Shown here: positions 16,549 to 24,991 of the stretch, piece by piece
How the letters are laid out: the number at the start of each line of letters is the position of its first letter
Position numbering within the stretch: the first letter of the stretch is position 1
Origin: CAYZWU01 sp964482235
GTDB taxonomy: Bacteria > Planctomycetota > B15-G4 > CAYZWU01
DNA: 54,644 bases
Direction of reading: 5' to 3'
Assembly (NCBI GenBank): GCA_964482235.1
Contig: CAYZWU010000036.1
Location: 1-54,644 of the forward strand
Notes under the pieces: model-generated
Told to the model about the DNA's origin: nothing
What the model saw: only the letters and a program-made list of their open reading frames with translations
Databases searched by the model: none
Position numbers and translations under genes: made by a program

Positions 16549-16761
16549 ATGGGTGAAAAATTCAACGTAAATCTGACGCGAGTGACCCGGTTGACCAGAG
16601 AAATGCTTGCCCTGGCTGATGAAGGTGACCGCGATCGCAACGATGACTCATGCGGGATTCTTTACGGGATCCTGAGGGATATGGCCTACCGTCTCCGTAA
16701 CCTGGCTGAGGAAGAGTGCACCAAGCACCGCGATGCCGGCAAGTGGGACCTCGATATTTAG
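16549..16761 (+). CDS. Small protein of unknown function, first gene of the sigma-54 stress cluster
   Basis: 70 residues and highly charged: an N-terminal NVNLTRVTRLTREML helix, an acidic-basic turn ALADEGDRDRNDDS, then a helix GILYGILRDMAYRLRNLAEE ending EECTKHRDAGKWDLDI. There are two cysteines (near 35 and 58), no signal peptide and no membrane segment. An AAAAAGG site precedes the ATG. I do not recognise a named family. It is the first gene after a good -24/-12 promoter, 32 nt before the peroxiredoxin. The coding frame is convincing because the downstream spacing and ribosome sites are regular, and the protein looks like two amphipathic helices. It could be an adaptor or a regulator of the cluster. 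Confidence 0.7.
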   Translation: MGEKFNVNLTRVTRLTREMLALADEGDRDRNDDSCGILYGILRDMAYRLRNLAEEECTKHRDAGKWDLDI

Positions 16762-16793
16762 TCCGGACAAACAAGATACTAAGGAGAAAAGAA

Positions 16794-17384
16794 ATGTCCA
16801 CACTGGTTACTCACGAAGCACCTGATTTTTCCGCTGTCACCGTCATGGGCGACAACACCTTCAACGATCAGTTCACGCTCAGCGACCTGAGGGGCAACTA
16901 TGTCCTGCTCTTTTTTTATCCCCTCGATTTCACCTTCGTCTGCCCCTCCGAGATCATTGCCTTCAACAAGGCCTACAGCAAGTTCAAGGAAAAGAACTGC
17001 GAGGTGGTCGGTGTTTCCGTCGACTCCCAGTTCTCACACTTCGCCTGGAAGACCACTCCGGTGGAGAAGGGCGGAATCGGAAACGTGGATTTCCCCCTCG
17101 TGGCCGACCTGAGCAAGAAGATCTCCCGCGACTACGGAGTTCTCTTCAACGACGCCGTCGCTCTTCGCGGTCTGTTTCTCATCGACAAGGAAGGCATCGT
17201 TCGCCACGCCGTGGTCAACGACCTGCCTCTCGGCCGCAACGTGGACGAGGCGCTCCGCATGCTGGACGCTCTCCAGTACACCGAGGAGCATGGAGAGGTC
17301 TGCCCGGCCAACTGGAGCGAGGGCAAGGAAGCCATGAAGCCCACCGCTGACGGCGTTGCCGAATACCTGTCCAAGAACTCCTGA
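16794..17384 (+). CDS. Typical 2-Cys peroxiredoxin (AhpC/Prx1 type)
   Basis: 196 residues from ATG 16794, chosen for its AAGGAG site and family start (an upstream frame to 16716 adds unlikely residues). The peroxidatic Cys50 is in PLDFTFVCPSEI and the resolving Cys170 in EHGEVCPANW. SVDSQFSHFAW, FPLVADLSKKISRDYGVL and GLFLIDKEGIVRH are standard Prx1 segments. It reduces hydrogen peroxide and organic peroxides in the cytoplasm; no AhpF is visible, so the electron donor (thioredoxin or rubredoxin type) is not known. Second gene of the sigma-54 cluster with ferritin-like, desulfoferrodoxin and ferritin genes, consistent with an anaerobe's oxygen defence. Confidence 0.97.
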   Translation: MSTLVTHEAPDFSAVTVMGDNTFNDQFTLSDLRGNYVLLFFYPLDFTFVCPSEIIAFNKAYSKFKEKNCEVVGVSVDSQFSHFAWKTTPVEKGGIGNVDFPLVADLSKKISRDYGVLFNDAVALRGLFLIDKEGIVRHAVVNDLPLGRNVDEALRMLDALQYTEEHGEVCPANWSEGKEAMKPTADGVAEYLSKNS

Positions 17385-17437
17385 TCTGCGTCGAATCCGT
17401 TACGATCCAAAAAAGAAACCAATAGGGAGAAATAGAA

Positions 17438-17878
17438 ATGTCGACCAAGGAAGCACAGGAACACCTCGTCAAGAACATGAGAAACTGGCAGAAGGTGGAA
17501 AACTCCGCCGTGGCCTCCACGGGTGCTATCATCGAGAAGACCGACAACCCGATCATCCGCCTCGTGATGGAGATCATCCAGCGCGATTCGCAGATGCACT
17601 ACCGCATCCAGGACCTGATCGCCGACACGCTCGAGGGCAAGACCATCGCGCTGAATCCCGACGAGGTGGGCAAGATCTGGGACATGGTGGAGAAGCACAT
17701 CGAGCTGGAAAAGAAGACTGTGGACCTGGCCCAGTCCAGCCTCGCCGCCACGGAAGGAAAGAAGGGCTTGATCGTACAGCGTTATCTCCTCGAGTACCTC
17801 CTGAAGGACGAGCAGAAGCACGACGAGCTTCTGGCGAATCTCGAGGCAGTGAAGAAAGACATGTATCCATATGCCTGA
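17438..17878 (+). CDS. Ferritin-like helical protein of unknown specific function
   Basis: 146 residues, all-helical by composition. Four helix blocks can be read: EAQEHLVKNMRNWQKVENSA, IIRLVMEIIQRDSQMHYRIQ, IWDMVEKHIELEKKTVDLAQ and RYLLEYLLKDEQKHDELLAN. Glu/His positions such as EKHIELE and DEQKHDEL resemble the paired carboxylate-histidine ligands of diiron ferritin-like or rubrerythrin-type proteins, but I cannot place it in a named family. A GGGAGA site precedes the ATG, 53 nt after the peroxiredoxin. By context it should handle iron or peroxide, or protect DNA or protein in the same response. Confidence 0.75.
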   Translation: MSTKEAQEHLVKNMRNWQKVENSAVASTGAIIEKTDNPIIRLVMEIIQRDSQMHYRIQDLIADTLEGKTIALNPDEVGKIWDMVEKHIELEKKTVDLAQSSLAATEGKKGLIVQRYLLEYLLKDEQKHDELLANLEAVKKDMYPYA

Positions 17879-18005
17879 TCGATGCGGCTCTCCCGCGCTT
17901 GTATCGCGATCGATATCATTGGATCGGATCGGCCGGGAGAGCTCGTCGACAGCATTCATGAGATCGGTGCCGGCCGATGGGCGCCTTTTTCAAGAGGAGA
18001 AAATA

Positions 18006-18380
18006 ATGATAGAAAAGAAACAGGTTTACAGGTGTGAGCATTGCGGGAACACGGTCGAGGTGCTGCACGGCGGCGGGCCGATTCCCCACTGCTGCGGCCA
18101 CGAGATGGTCCACCTAGTCGAGAATACGGTCGACGCGGCCCAGGAAAAGCACGTGCCCGTGATCGAAAAGGTCGATGGCGGCTTCAAGGTCAAGGTGGGT
18201 GAGGTGGCTCACCCCATGGAGGCCGAGCACTCCATCGAATGGATCGAGCTGGTTGCCGACGGCGTTTTCCTTCGCCGGTTTCTCGAGCCGGGCGCCGCGC
18301 CCGAAGCGTTCTTCGCCATCGATGCAGGCAACGTCACCGCCCGGGCCCACTGCAATCTGCACGGTCTCTGGAAAAACTAA
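18006..18380 (+). CDS. dfx: Desulfoferrodoxin (2Fe superoxide reductase)
   Basis: 124 residues from ATG 18006, selected for its AAGAGGAG site; an earlier frame adds non-family residues. The N-terminal desulforedoxin-like Fe(Cys)4 site is C10, C13, C29 and C30 (YRCEHCGN, PHCCGHEM). The catalytic iron site has all ligands: His49 in QEKHVP (with Glu47 and Lys48 beside it), His69, His75, Cys116 and His119 in AHCNLHG. It reduces superoxide to hydrogen peroxide without making oxygen and would feed the peroxiredoxin in the same cluster. It sits 10 nt before the ferritin gene. This is typical of anaerobes lacking superoxide dismutase. Confidence 0.97.
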   Translation: MIEKKQVYRCEHCGNTVEVLHGGGPIPHCCGHEMVHLVENTVDAAQEKHVPVIEKVDGGFKVKVGEVAHPMEAEHSIEWIELVADGVFLRRFLEPGAAPEAFFAIDAGNVTARAHCNLHGLWKN

Positions 18381-18390
18381 AGGAGGAGTC

Positions 18391-18912
18391 ATGCTGAATG
18401 AAACCCTGGAGAAAGAGCTGAACGCACAGATCAATGCCGAGCTCTTTTCTTCTTATCTCTATTTTTCCATGGCGAACTACTGCGATTCCGAAGGCCTGCC
18501 CGGAGCGGCCCACTGGATGCGCATGCAGGCCATGGAGGAACTCGGACACGTGGTCAAGTTCACCGATTACATCAACAACCGCCGCGGCCGCGTGAAGCTC
18601 GGAGCCATCGCGGAGCCGCAGGCTGAATGGGAATCGCCCCAGGCGGTCTTCAAGGCCTCCTACGAGCACGAGTGCATGGTCACGGGGCGGATCAACAAGC
18701 TTCTCGACACCGCGCTCAAGTGCAGCGATCACGCCACGGCCAACTTCCTGCAGTGGTTCATCGAGGAGCAGGTCGAGGAAGAGGCGTCGGTGGACGAAAT
18801 CGTTCAGCAGATGAAGCTCGCCGGCAGCGCCGAAGGCGGTCTCTTCCTGATCGACAAGGACCTTGCCGCCCGCGCCGCGCCCAGCGCGACAGCCACGACA
18901 GGCAATGCCTGA
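18391..18912 (+). CDS. Bacterial non-heme ferritin
   Basis: 173 residues. An AGGAGGAG site immediately precedes ATG 18391. FtnA-type features: ELNAQINAELFSSYLYFSMA, AHWMRMQAMEELGHVVKFTD, ESPQAVFKASYEHE and FLQWFIEEQVEEEASVDEI. Ferroxidase ligands Glu17, Glu50 and His53 are in the standard positions. The C-terminal 20 residues (RAAPSATATTGNA end) are Ala/Thr-rich and not conserved. It stores iron and keeps ferrous iron away from peroxide. Last gene of the sigma-54 cluster; a strong terminator follows about 47 nt after the stop. Confidence 0.96.
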   Translation: MLNETLEKELNAQINAELFSSYLYFSMANYCDSEGLPGAAHWMRMQAMEELGHVVKFTDYINNRRGRVKLGAIAEPQAEWESPQAVFKASYEHECMVTGRINKLLDTALKCSDHATANFLQWFIEEQVEEEASVDEIVQQMKLAGSAEGGLFLIDKDLAARAAPSATATTGNA

Positions 18913-18959
18913 GAATTGACGTCCCAGATTCGATTTCCTGAAATCGAGTAACCAGTACG

Positions 18960-19002
18960 AGCCGATCCGGACAGGTTTTCCTTTCCGGATCGGCTTTTTT
19001 TT
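18960..19002 (+). terminator. Rho-independent terminator of the stress cluster
   Basis: AGCCGATCCGGA (18960-18971) pairs perfectly with TCCGGATCGGCT (18984-18995) across a 12-nt loop and is followed by a run of eight T. It closes the cluster 16549-18912. Confidence 0.95.
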
Positions 19003-19009
19003 GGGGCGT

Positions 19010-20359
19010 TCAGCGTTCGACTCTCCTTCGCAGCTCGAGAATCATGGAACGCGCCGGCGTTTCCCTGTCGATCTCCCTGTAGAACTCGCACCTGTCGATC
19101 AGTTCACCCAGACAGACGGAAAGGGCGGCGGCCGGCCCCAGCCCCTGCGGATCGGCGAGCCAGAGGATCAGGGGAAGCGCGAATCCGATCCCCAGGCGGG
19201 CGGCGCTGAAGACCGGCGGGATGCGGGTGGTTCCCGATGTCGATGCGAGCTTGCGCCAGACGTAGAGGATCAGCTTGAGAAGTCCCAGAGAGATGAAGAG
19301 TGGCTGGGCTCCCAGTAAGACACCGGCCGCAAACAATCCCGTGGGGAGCGTGTCCGCGCTGTGGAGCCAGCGAGGGGCGGCGATGCGGACGGGATCGTAG
19401 ATCCTGTCGATGGCGACGAGCGTTGCGAGTCCGGCCGGCAGAAGAAGCCATCGGGCCGCAAAACCCGGAGCAGCCGGAAGGAGCAGCACCGCAGCAAGAC
19501 CGAGGAACAAGGCAAAGAAAACGATCTCGCGGCTCAGCCAGGAGCTCCCGAGATTGAGAGCGGCTCGCGCGGCGCGGCTTTTCCGCCCCAGGTGGATCGA
19601 GCTCAAGGCGACGGCGGCCAGGCCGGCGCCGAGAAAAGCGGCAGGGTCGAGCGGCGCCGATTCGACGAGATAGGCGGCGAACCAGGCCGGAAGCAGGGCG
19701 GCGCAGAGCGTGAAGAGGGTGAGCGGCCACTCCGACCGGAGCGTGATCGCCGGGTCCGGCAGTACGCAGTCGGCGAGAAAGAGCTCGTCCAACGTTCTCG
19801 ATACGGGATTGGGCGCGATCTCGGGTGGATTTCTTTCCCCGCGCAAGGGCTTGAATCGAAGGGAAGGCTCGAAGGACGATTCGGGGAATCCGGGAACGGC
19901 TGCGACTCCGCCGGCCTGGTCGACGGCTCCGTATGTCAGGGCTCCGGTGGGGCAGGTCGCCACGCAGGCCGGATCGCGGTTCTCGTCGAGGCGCGCGCTG
20001 CAGAAGGTGCACTTCGTCATCACGCCGGCCGCCTCATCGAACCTCGGTGCATCGTAGGGGCAGGTCCAGGAACAGTACCTGCAGCCGATGCAGCGGTCGG
20101 AATCGAGAAGAACAGCTCCCGTCGTCTCGCTCCGCGACAGGGCGCGCGCGGGACACTGCTTCAGGCAGGGCGCGTCGGCGCAGTGGTTGCAGGCCAGCGA
20201 GAGATGGTAGAGCGGCTGCTCCGGATGGCGCTGCCCGTTGAAGGTGCTCACCTGCCGCCAGCTCATCTCCGGATCGAGCCGGTTCTCGATGGAGCAGGCC
20301 AGGCAGCAGGCCCTGCAGCCCGTGCACCTGTTCAGATCCAGCACGAATCCCAGCCTCAT
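19010..20359 (-). CDS. Fused DmsB/DmsC: four-cluster ferredoxin subunit plus membrane anchor
   Basis: 449 residues. Residues 1-170 are a DmsB/NrfC-type subunit with four Cys groups: CTGCRACCLAC, CNHCADAPCLKQC, CIGCRYCSWTC, and CTFC with CVATC. Residues about 210-430 are hydrophobic, with about eight membrane segments (for example WPLTLFTLCAALLPAWFAAY and EIVFFALFLGLAAVLLLPA), matching the DmsC anchor. DmsB and DmsC are normally separate; the fusion occurs in some lineages. It passes electrons between the quinone pool and the molybdenum subunit encoded just upstream. Its ATG overlaps the stop of that gene by 4 nt. The frame continues across both domains with no internal stop. Confidence 0.92.
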   Translation of the reverse strand: MRLGFVLDLNRCTGCRACCLACSIENRLDPEMSWRQVSTFNGQRHPEQPLYHLSLACNHCADAPCLKQCPARALSRSETTGAVLLDSDRCIGCRYCSWTCPYDAPRFDEAAGVMTKCTFCSARLDENRDPACVATCPTGALTYGAVDQAGGVAAVPGFPESSFEPSLRFKPLRGERNPPEIAPNPVSRTLDELFLADCVLPDPAITLRSEWPLTLFTLCAALLPAWFAAYLVESAPLDPAAFLGAGLAAVALSSIHLGRKSRAARAALNLGSSWLSREIVFFALFLGLAAVLLLPAAPGFAARWLLLPAGLATLVAIDRIYDPVRIAAPRWLHSADTLPTGLFAAGVLLGAQPLFISLGLLKLILYVWRKLASTSGTTRIPPVFSAARLGIGFALPLILWLADPQGLGPAAALSVCLGELIDRCEFYREIDRETPARSMILELRRRVER

Positions 20360-22476
20360 GAGAAGGCCCTCTTCACCTCGACCAGGTTATCGTGAAACGC
20401 CGCGCCGTGGCCCATGTCGGTCTCCCGGCCGAGGGAGCAGAAGTTGACCGCGCTCCCTTCCGGGATCCAGAGGCCGTTCGCGATGGAGACGCAGCCCTTC
20501 CTGATGCTGAAATCGAGCCGCGCATCGGCCTCGAAGCTTCCGCGGTTGTTGAGCACTATAACCCTGTCGCCCGTCCCGATCCCTCTTCTCACCGCATCGT
20601 CGGGGTTGATAAGCAGGTGAGGTTCGGGATTCCGCGCACGGATCAGGCGAAGGTTTCCGAACTGCGAATGGATCGTCTCCTTCCGGTTCGGCGTCAACAG
20701 ATGAAGCGGCTGCATCCCGTCCTTGTCGGCAACCTGCGGCAGCGCTTCCTCCGGTTCGCTGAAGAGGGGGAGCGGGTCGACTGCCCAGCGGTCGGCCGCC
20801 TCCTTCGAGAGGAGCTCGATCCTGCCCGACGGCGTGGGGAAGCGGTAATCGGAAAAGGCGACCTCCTCTGCTGCCGGAGCGGGGAGGGGGCCTTGCTCCA
20901 GTTTCTCGAGAGTCGCCCCGGGGATCTGTTTCAGCTTCTGCTCGAGGAACGACTCGAGCTCCTCCTCGGATGGGCCTGGAATCCTGCCCAGCATCTCCTC
21001 CTCGCCGATCCCGAGCCGCAGGGCGAGAAGCCGGTAGATCTCCGTCTCGGGCTTGACCTCGGGCGGGGGGTCGAGGATCTTCCGTTTCAGATGGATGTAG
21101 GGGTGCCAGTAGGCGTTGATCAGATCGGTCTGCTCGAGGAATGTCTTGGCCGGAAGCACGATGTCCGCCTCGCGCGCCGTGTCGGTGAGAAACTGATCCA
21201 CCACGACGCGGAAGTCGACGGAGCGAAACGCCTCGAGTACGCTGTTCGTGTCCGGATTCTGCGTGACGGGATTTCCCCTTTCCACCCAGATCGCCTTGAT
21301 GGGCGGGTCGGCGGCGGCGAGGATCTCCTTCCCGAGCCTGGCCGTGGAGATGGAGATCCTGACCGGGCCGCCTGGCCGTTCCGGGGGATAGAAAGCCAGG
21401 GGATCGCGAGGCGAGCTGAAGATATGGCTCTGCAGGTTGGCGAACTGCCACCCGCCTCCCGGCCTGCCGATATTTCCCGTGAGCGCCATCAGGGCGATCA
21501 GCGCCCGCATCGTCTGGCCGCTGTTCGTGTACCGCTGCATCCCGAATCCGGCACAGAGCGTTGCGGGGCGGATCGTACCGAGAAGCTCGGCCAGGCGATG
21601 GATCGAGCCGGCCGGGATGCCGCAGATCGAGGCAGCCTCTTCGGGGGTGAACGAGTCCGCCATGCCGGCGAAGGCGTCGAAACCCAGCAGATGCTTCTCG
21701 ACGAAGGGGCGGTCGATCCCGTCGTTCCTGATCAGGAGGCGGGCCGCGGCAAGGGCGAGCGCGCCGTCCGTTCCGGGTCGAGGCTGGATCAGGAGCTCGG
21801 CACGCTCGGACGACTCGGTCCGCCTCGGATCGATCGCCACCAGCCTGGCACCCTCTTCCATGGCCTGGTCGATGAAGCGCATCTGGTGAACGTTGGTTTC
21901 AGCCGGATTCTTGCCCCAGAGAAGGATCAGCCTGGCATTGACCAGGTCCCAGGGGACGTTGTGCTTGTTCTCCCCCAGGGTCAGGCGGGTGGCCTCCAGG
22001 CCGGCGGGCCAGCAGAGGTCGCCGTACGTGGTGGTGCAGCCGCCGAAGAGCCGCCAGAAGTCGAGGCCCACGGCGTTGAGCACGCCCTTCGTGCCGCTTC
22101 CCGTGTAGTAGAGCACGCTCTGCGGTCCGTGATCGTTCCTGGCTTGAAGCAGGTTTTCCGCGATGGTGTCGAGGGCGTCGTCCCAGGTGATCCGTTCGAA
22201 TTCGTCCGTCCCGGGCCGGCGCTTCAGGGGAAAGACGATCCTGTCGGGCGAAACGATTCGCTCGACGTAGCTCAGTCCCTTGAGGCAGACGCCCTCGCCC
22301 GTGGCCCTGTTGCGCCGATCGGGCTCGATACCCGTGATGCACCCCCGGTCAACGGTGACCAGAAGGCTGCAGGTGCTGTAGCAGTTTCTGGGACAGACCG
22401 TCGAGCGGACCCCGGATGATGCACTTTCGCACGCCTCTGCTCGACGCTTTTTTCTGTCATCGGGAAGGACTGGCAT
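20356..22476 (-). CDS. DMSO-reductase-family molybdopterin oxidoreductase, catalytic subunit
   Basis: About 706 residues from ATG 22476; a longer frame to 22545 would overlap the neighbouring gene. The N-terminal [4Fe-4S] site is TVCPRNCYSTC with a fourth Cys in GVCLKG. Molybdopterin-dinucleotide features: ITWDDALDTIAENL, YTGSGTKGVLNAVG, LWGKNPAETNVHQ, IDPRRTESSERAEL, ALTGNIGRPGGGW and the C-terminal dinucleotide domain (NPEPHLLINPDDAVRRG to the end). The Cys in YGDLCWPAG is a possible molybdenum ligand. I see no twin-arginine signal at either candidate start, so it may face the cytoplasm, unlike DmsA. The substrate is not determinable; thiosulfate/polysulfide, DMSO or similar are options. 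Translationally coupled to the fused B/C subunit. Confidence 0.9.
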   Translation of the reverse strand: MPVLPDDRKKRRAEACESASSGVRSTVCPRNCYSTCSLLVTVDRGCITGIEPDRRNRATGEGVCLKGLSYVERIVSPDRIVFPLKRRPGTDEFERITWDDALDTIAENLLQARNDHGPQSVLYYTGSGTKGVLNAVGLDFWRLFGGCTTTYGDLCWPAGLEATRLTLGENKHNVPWDLVNARLILLWGKNPAETNVHQMRFIDQAMEEGARLVAIDPRRTESSERAELLIQPRPGTDGALALAAARLLIRNDGIDRPFVEKHLLGFDAFAGMADSFTPEEAASICGIPAGSIHRLAELLGTIRPATLCAGFGMQRYTNSGQTMRALIALMALTGNIGRPGGGWQFANLQSHIFSSPRDPLAFYPPERPGGPVRISISTARLGKEILAAADPPIKAIWVERGNPVTQNPDTNSVLEAFRSVDFRVVVDQFLTDTAREADIVLPAKTFLEQTDLINAYWHPYIHLKRKILDPPPEVKPETEIYRLLALRLGIGEEEMLGRIPGPSEEELESFLEQKLKQIPGATLEKLEQGPLPAPAAEEVAFSDYRFPTPSGRIELLSKEAADRWAVDPLPLFSEPEEALPQVADKDGMQPLHLLTPNRKETIHSQFGNLRLIRARNPEPHLLINPDDAVRRGIGTGDRVIVLNNRGSFEADARLDFSIRKGCVSIANGLWIPEGSAVNFCSLGRETDMGHGAAFHDNLVEVKRAFS

Positions 22477-22489
22477 TCGGAAAATGCTC

Positions 22490-24961
22490 TCACTTGCCCC
22501 CGGTCTTGTCCAGCTCCGATTCGAGGTCGGCCTGAGCCACACCAACGGCGCAGACCTTCGACGATCCGTCGATCACGACCAGGTAGGGCAGGCCTTCGAT
22601 GCCCCAGGCGTCGGCAGCCTTCCCGCTCTTGGCGCCTGCGGATCCGACGGGGAACGATATCCCGAGAGCTGCGATCCTGTTTTCGAGCTCCGCCCGGTCG
22701 ATCCCCGACAGGTCGAGACCGAAGAGGACGGAGTTCCTTGCGGCAAGCTGCTCCGCTTTTCCGGCAAGCAGCTTGATGTAGTGGCGCGACGGCCGCTGGT
22801 TCACGTCGAAGAAGCAGAGAACGACCCTCTTGCCCGCCGCGTCGCGCAGCGCCGCTTCCAGGCCCGTTCCGTCGAGAGCCGGCATCGGCTTGCCCACGAG
22901 GCTGACCTTCTTCTTCTCCTCGCGATCCCGCCGGATCAGGGTGTTGCGCTCTCCCAGTGTCAGGACCGCGTCCTTTTCCCCACCCTTGACTGTCAAGGCG
23001 CCGGAGAGCTTGGCGTCGTTCGTGCTGGCGTTGAGGATGACGTACCCCTCGCAGATCCCCTTCGCCTGGAACCGGCCGTTGGAATCTGTGTGTATGGTCC
23101 GGGAATTCTGCACACTTCCCGACACAAGGACCGATATGTTGGGGACGGGCTTCCCGTTCTCGTCCAGCACCTTGCCGGATACGGTGAGGTCGGCCCGCTT
23201 GAGGACGATCGTTTCCGCGGCAACAGCTTCGTGGCTCTTGCCGGTGAACAGATGTATCTCGCATCGGCCGAAGCCCCTGGCCGTTGCCGTGATCGAGAAT
23301 TCCGAATCAGCGGGGAGCGCGGGTATCGCGTAGAGCCCATTGCTGTCCGCAAGGATGTCGTTCCGGCTGATGCTCGAGTAGCCTCTCTCCCGGTGGTAGC
23401 TCACCATGATCCGGGCACCGCCGATCGCAGCGCCTTCCTCGTCGGCGACCTTCCCCTTGATCGTCGCACCGGTGGTGAGCTTGATCTCCATGCCGTCGGG
23501 ATCGAGGGGGGCGACTGCCACGAGATTGCGGTCCTGGTGACGGACGAGGATAGTCTGCCGGGAATCGAGCTGCGCGGCCAGATCGGAGTGCCATTCGACC
23601 TCGAACTTTCCCGATTCATCGGTCGTCACGTTGCGGAAGCCGTAAGGCATGATCTTGACGACAGCGCCCGGGACAGGAAGGCCGTTCTCATCGAGGGCCA
23701 GTCCGTTCACCATGATGTTGCGTACCAGATCCACCGCGATGAGGGTTTCCCCATCCGAGCTTGTCGCCGGGAGCTCATCCAAGTTCGCATTCTGGTACCC
23801 TTCCTTCATCACGAAAAGATGGGTGCCGTCTCCCCCCGGTTTGGGCATCTGCACTTTTCCCTCTTTATCGGTAACGCCCTGAGTCTGCTTTCCGGCATTG
23901 ACCAGAAGAACGAAAGCTCCGGCGACCGGTTCCTGCGTCTCCTTGTTCTTCACCGTCACCTTCAAGAATCCGCCGGGAACGAGCTCGATCGTCACATTGC
24001 CCGTTGTTTTACCCTCAGGGGCAAGGACGGTGGGAGATGCAGCGGTCCACGAGCCGGCTTCTTCCCATGCCGAGGAGACCCTGAGCAGGCACGAGCCGGG
24101 CAGCAGCCCTTCCGCACGGAATTCTCCCTTCTCATCGGTCACGACGGTCTTGCTGCAGAAGATGCCCCACGACTGGTCGTCCGGCCCCACGATGATCTTG
24201 ACGCCGGCCACCGGCTTCCCGCTTCCCTTTTCCACCACCTTCCCTTCGATCACGGCTTCCACGGAAAGGGTGATCTTGATGTCCCTGTTCCCTGCGGCAT
24301 GGGAGAAGGGAAAGTCCGCGTTAAAGGATCCGGTGAAGTAGGTCCCCCTCCCCGGGGCGGAGACGATGAACTCGGCCGTGGCGTCTTCTGGCAGGTCGCT
24401 GAATATGAAGCGGCCGTCCTGCGCAGTCGTCCGAGTGAGGAATTCCTCCATGGGGCAGCCCATGATGACTCCTGGTTCCTCCTCCGAGGGCAGGCCGAGA
24501 ACGGCGGTCACCGTCGCTCCTTCGATCGGATTTTCCTCAACGTCCACGATCGTTCCGGCCATCGAGGCGGGCTTTCCCAGGACGAGCACGAAGTCGGTGG
24601 TGTTGCTCTTTCCCCTCACTGTCAGCCAGCTCTTCCAGTTGGATGCCATTCCTTTCTTCTGGGCCAGCACCGATGCCAGGGAGTATTCTCCCTTGTTCTC
24701 AATGCCGAGGGTCAGCCTGAACGTGCCGTCGTCGCCGGTGATCGTCACGTCCCTGACAAAGGTCTCGTTGCTCTCGTCGGCCAGGTGGATAACCGTTTCG
24801 CAGAGAGTGACCCGGGCGCCCGCCACGGGCTTCCCGTCGATATCCTTGACGACGCCGGCGTACTTCTTCCCCTCGTTTCCGTCACCGGACCCGGATTCGA
24901 GTCCGGGTGCAAGGGCTGTCAGCAGGAGCAGACAAAGAAGGATTCCTTTCATGCGGGACAT
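22490..24961 (-). CDS. Exported carboxypeptidase-regulatory-like repeat protein with thioredoxin-fold end
   Basis: 823 residues. After a signal peptide (MKGILLCLLLLTALAPG) comes a string of at least six beta-sandwich modules of carboxypeptidase-regulatory/CnaB-like type. Each is marked by a phrase such as DIDGKPVAGARVTL, VDVEENPIEGATVTAVLG, KGSGKPVAGVKIIVG, DENGLPVPGAVVKI and DENGKPVPNISVLV. The last approximately 150 residues have a thioredoxin/AhpC-like pattern (KPMPALDGTGLEAALRDAA, GKRVVLCFFDVNQRPS, GIEGLPYLVVIDGSSKV). The redox CXXC is absent: the site reads DVNQRPSR. Probably a periplasmic or surface binding protein. A GAGGAG site precedes the start, 30 nt after the second stop of the upstream candidate selenoprotein, which makes a two-gene operon likely. 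Confidence 0.8.
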   Translation of the reverse strand: MSRMKGILLCLLLLTALAPGLESGSGDGNEGKKYAGVVKDIDGKPVAGARVTLCETVIHLADESNETFVRDVTITGDDGTFRLTLGIENKGEYSLASVLAQKKGMASNWKSWLTVRGKSNTTDFVLVLGKPASMAGTIVDVEENPIEGATVTAVLGLPSEEEPGVIMGCPMEEFLTRTTAQDGRFIFSDLPEDATAEFIVSAPGRGTYFTGSFNADFPFSHAAGNRDIKITLSVEAVIEGKVVEKGSGKPVAGVKIIVGPDDQSWGIFCSKTVVTDEKGEFRAEGLLPGSCLLRVSSAWEEAGSWTAASPTVLAPEGKTTGNVTIELVPGGFLKVTVKNKETQEPVAGAFVLLVNAGKQTQGVTDKEGKVQMPKPGGDGTHLFVMKEGYQNANLDELPATSSDGETLIAVDLVRNIMVNGLALDENGLPVPGAVVKIMPYGFRNVTTDESGKFEVEWHSDLAAQLDSRQTILVRHQDRNLVAVAPLDPDGMEIKLTTGATIKGKVADEEGAAIGGARIMVSYHRERGYSSISRNDILADSNGLYAIPALPADSEFSITATARGFGRCEIHLFTGKSHEAVAAETIVLKRADLTVSGKVLDENGKPVPNISVLVSGSVQNSRTIHTDSNGRFQAKGICEGYVILNASTNDAKLSGALTVKGGEKDAVLTLGERNTLIRRDREEKKKVSLVGKPMPALDGTGLEAALRDAAGKRVVLCFFDVNQRPSRHYIKLLAGKAEQLAARNSVLFGLDLSGIDRAELENRIAALGISFPVGSAGAKSGKAADAWGIEGLPYLVVIDGSSKVCAVGVAQADLESELDKTGGK

Positions 24962-24991
24962 GCCGTTTTCTCCTCACGTTTTCTGTCGAGG

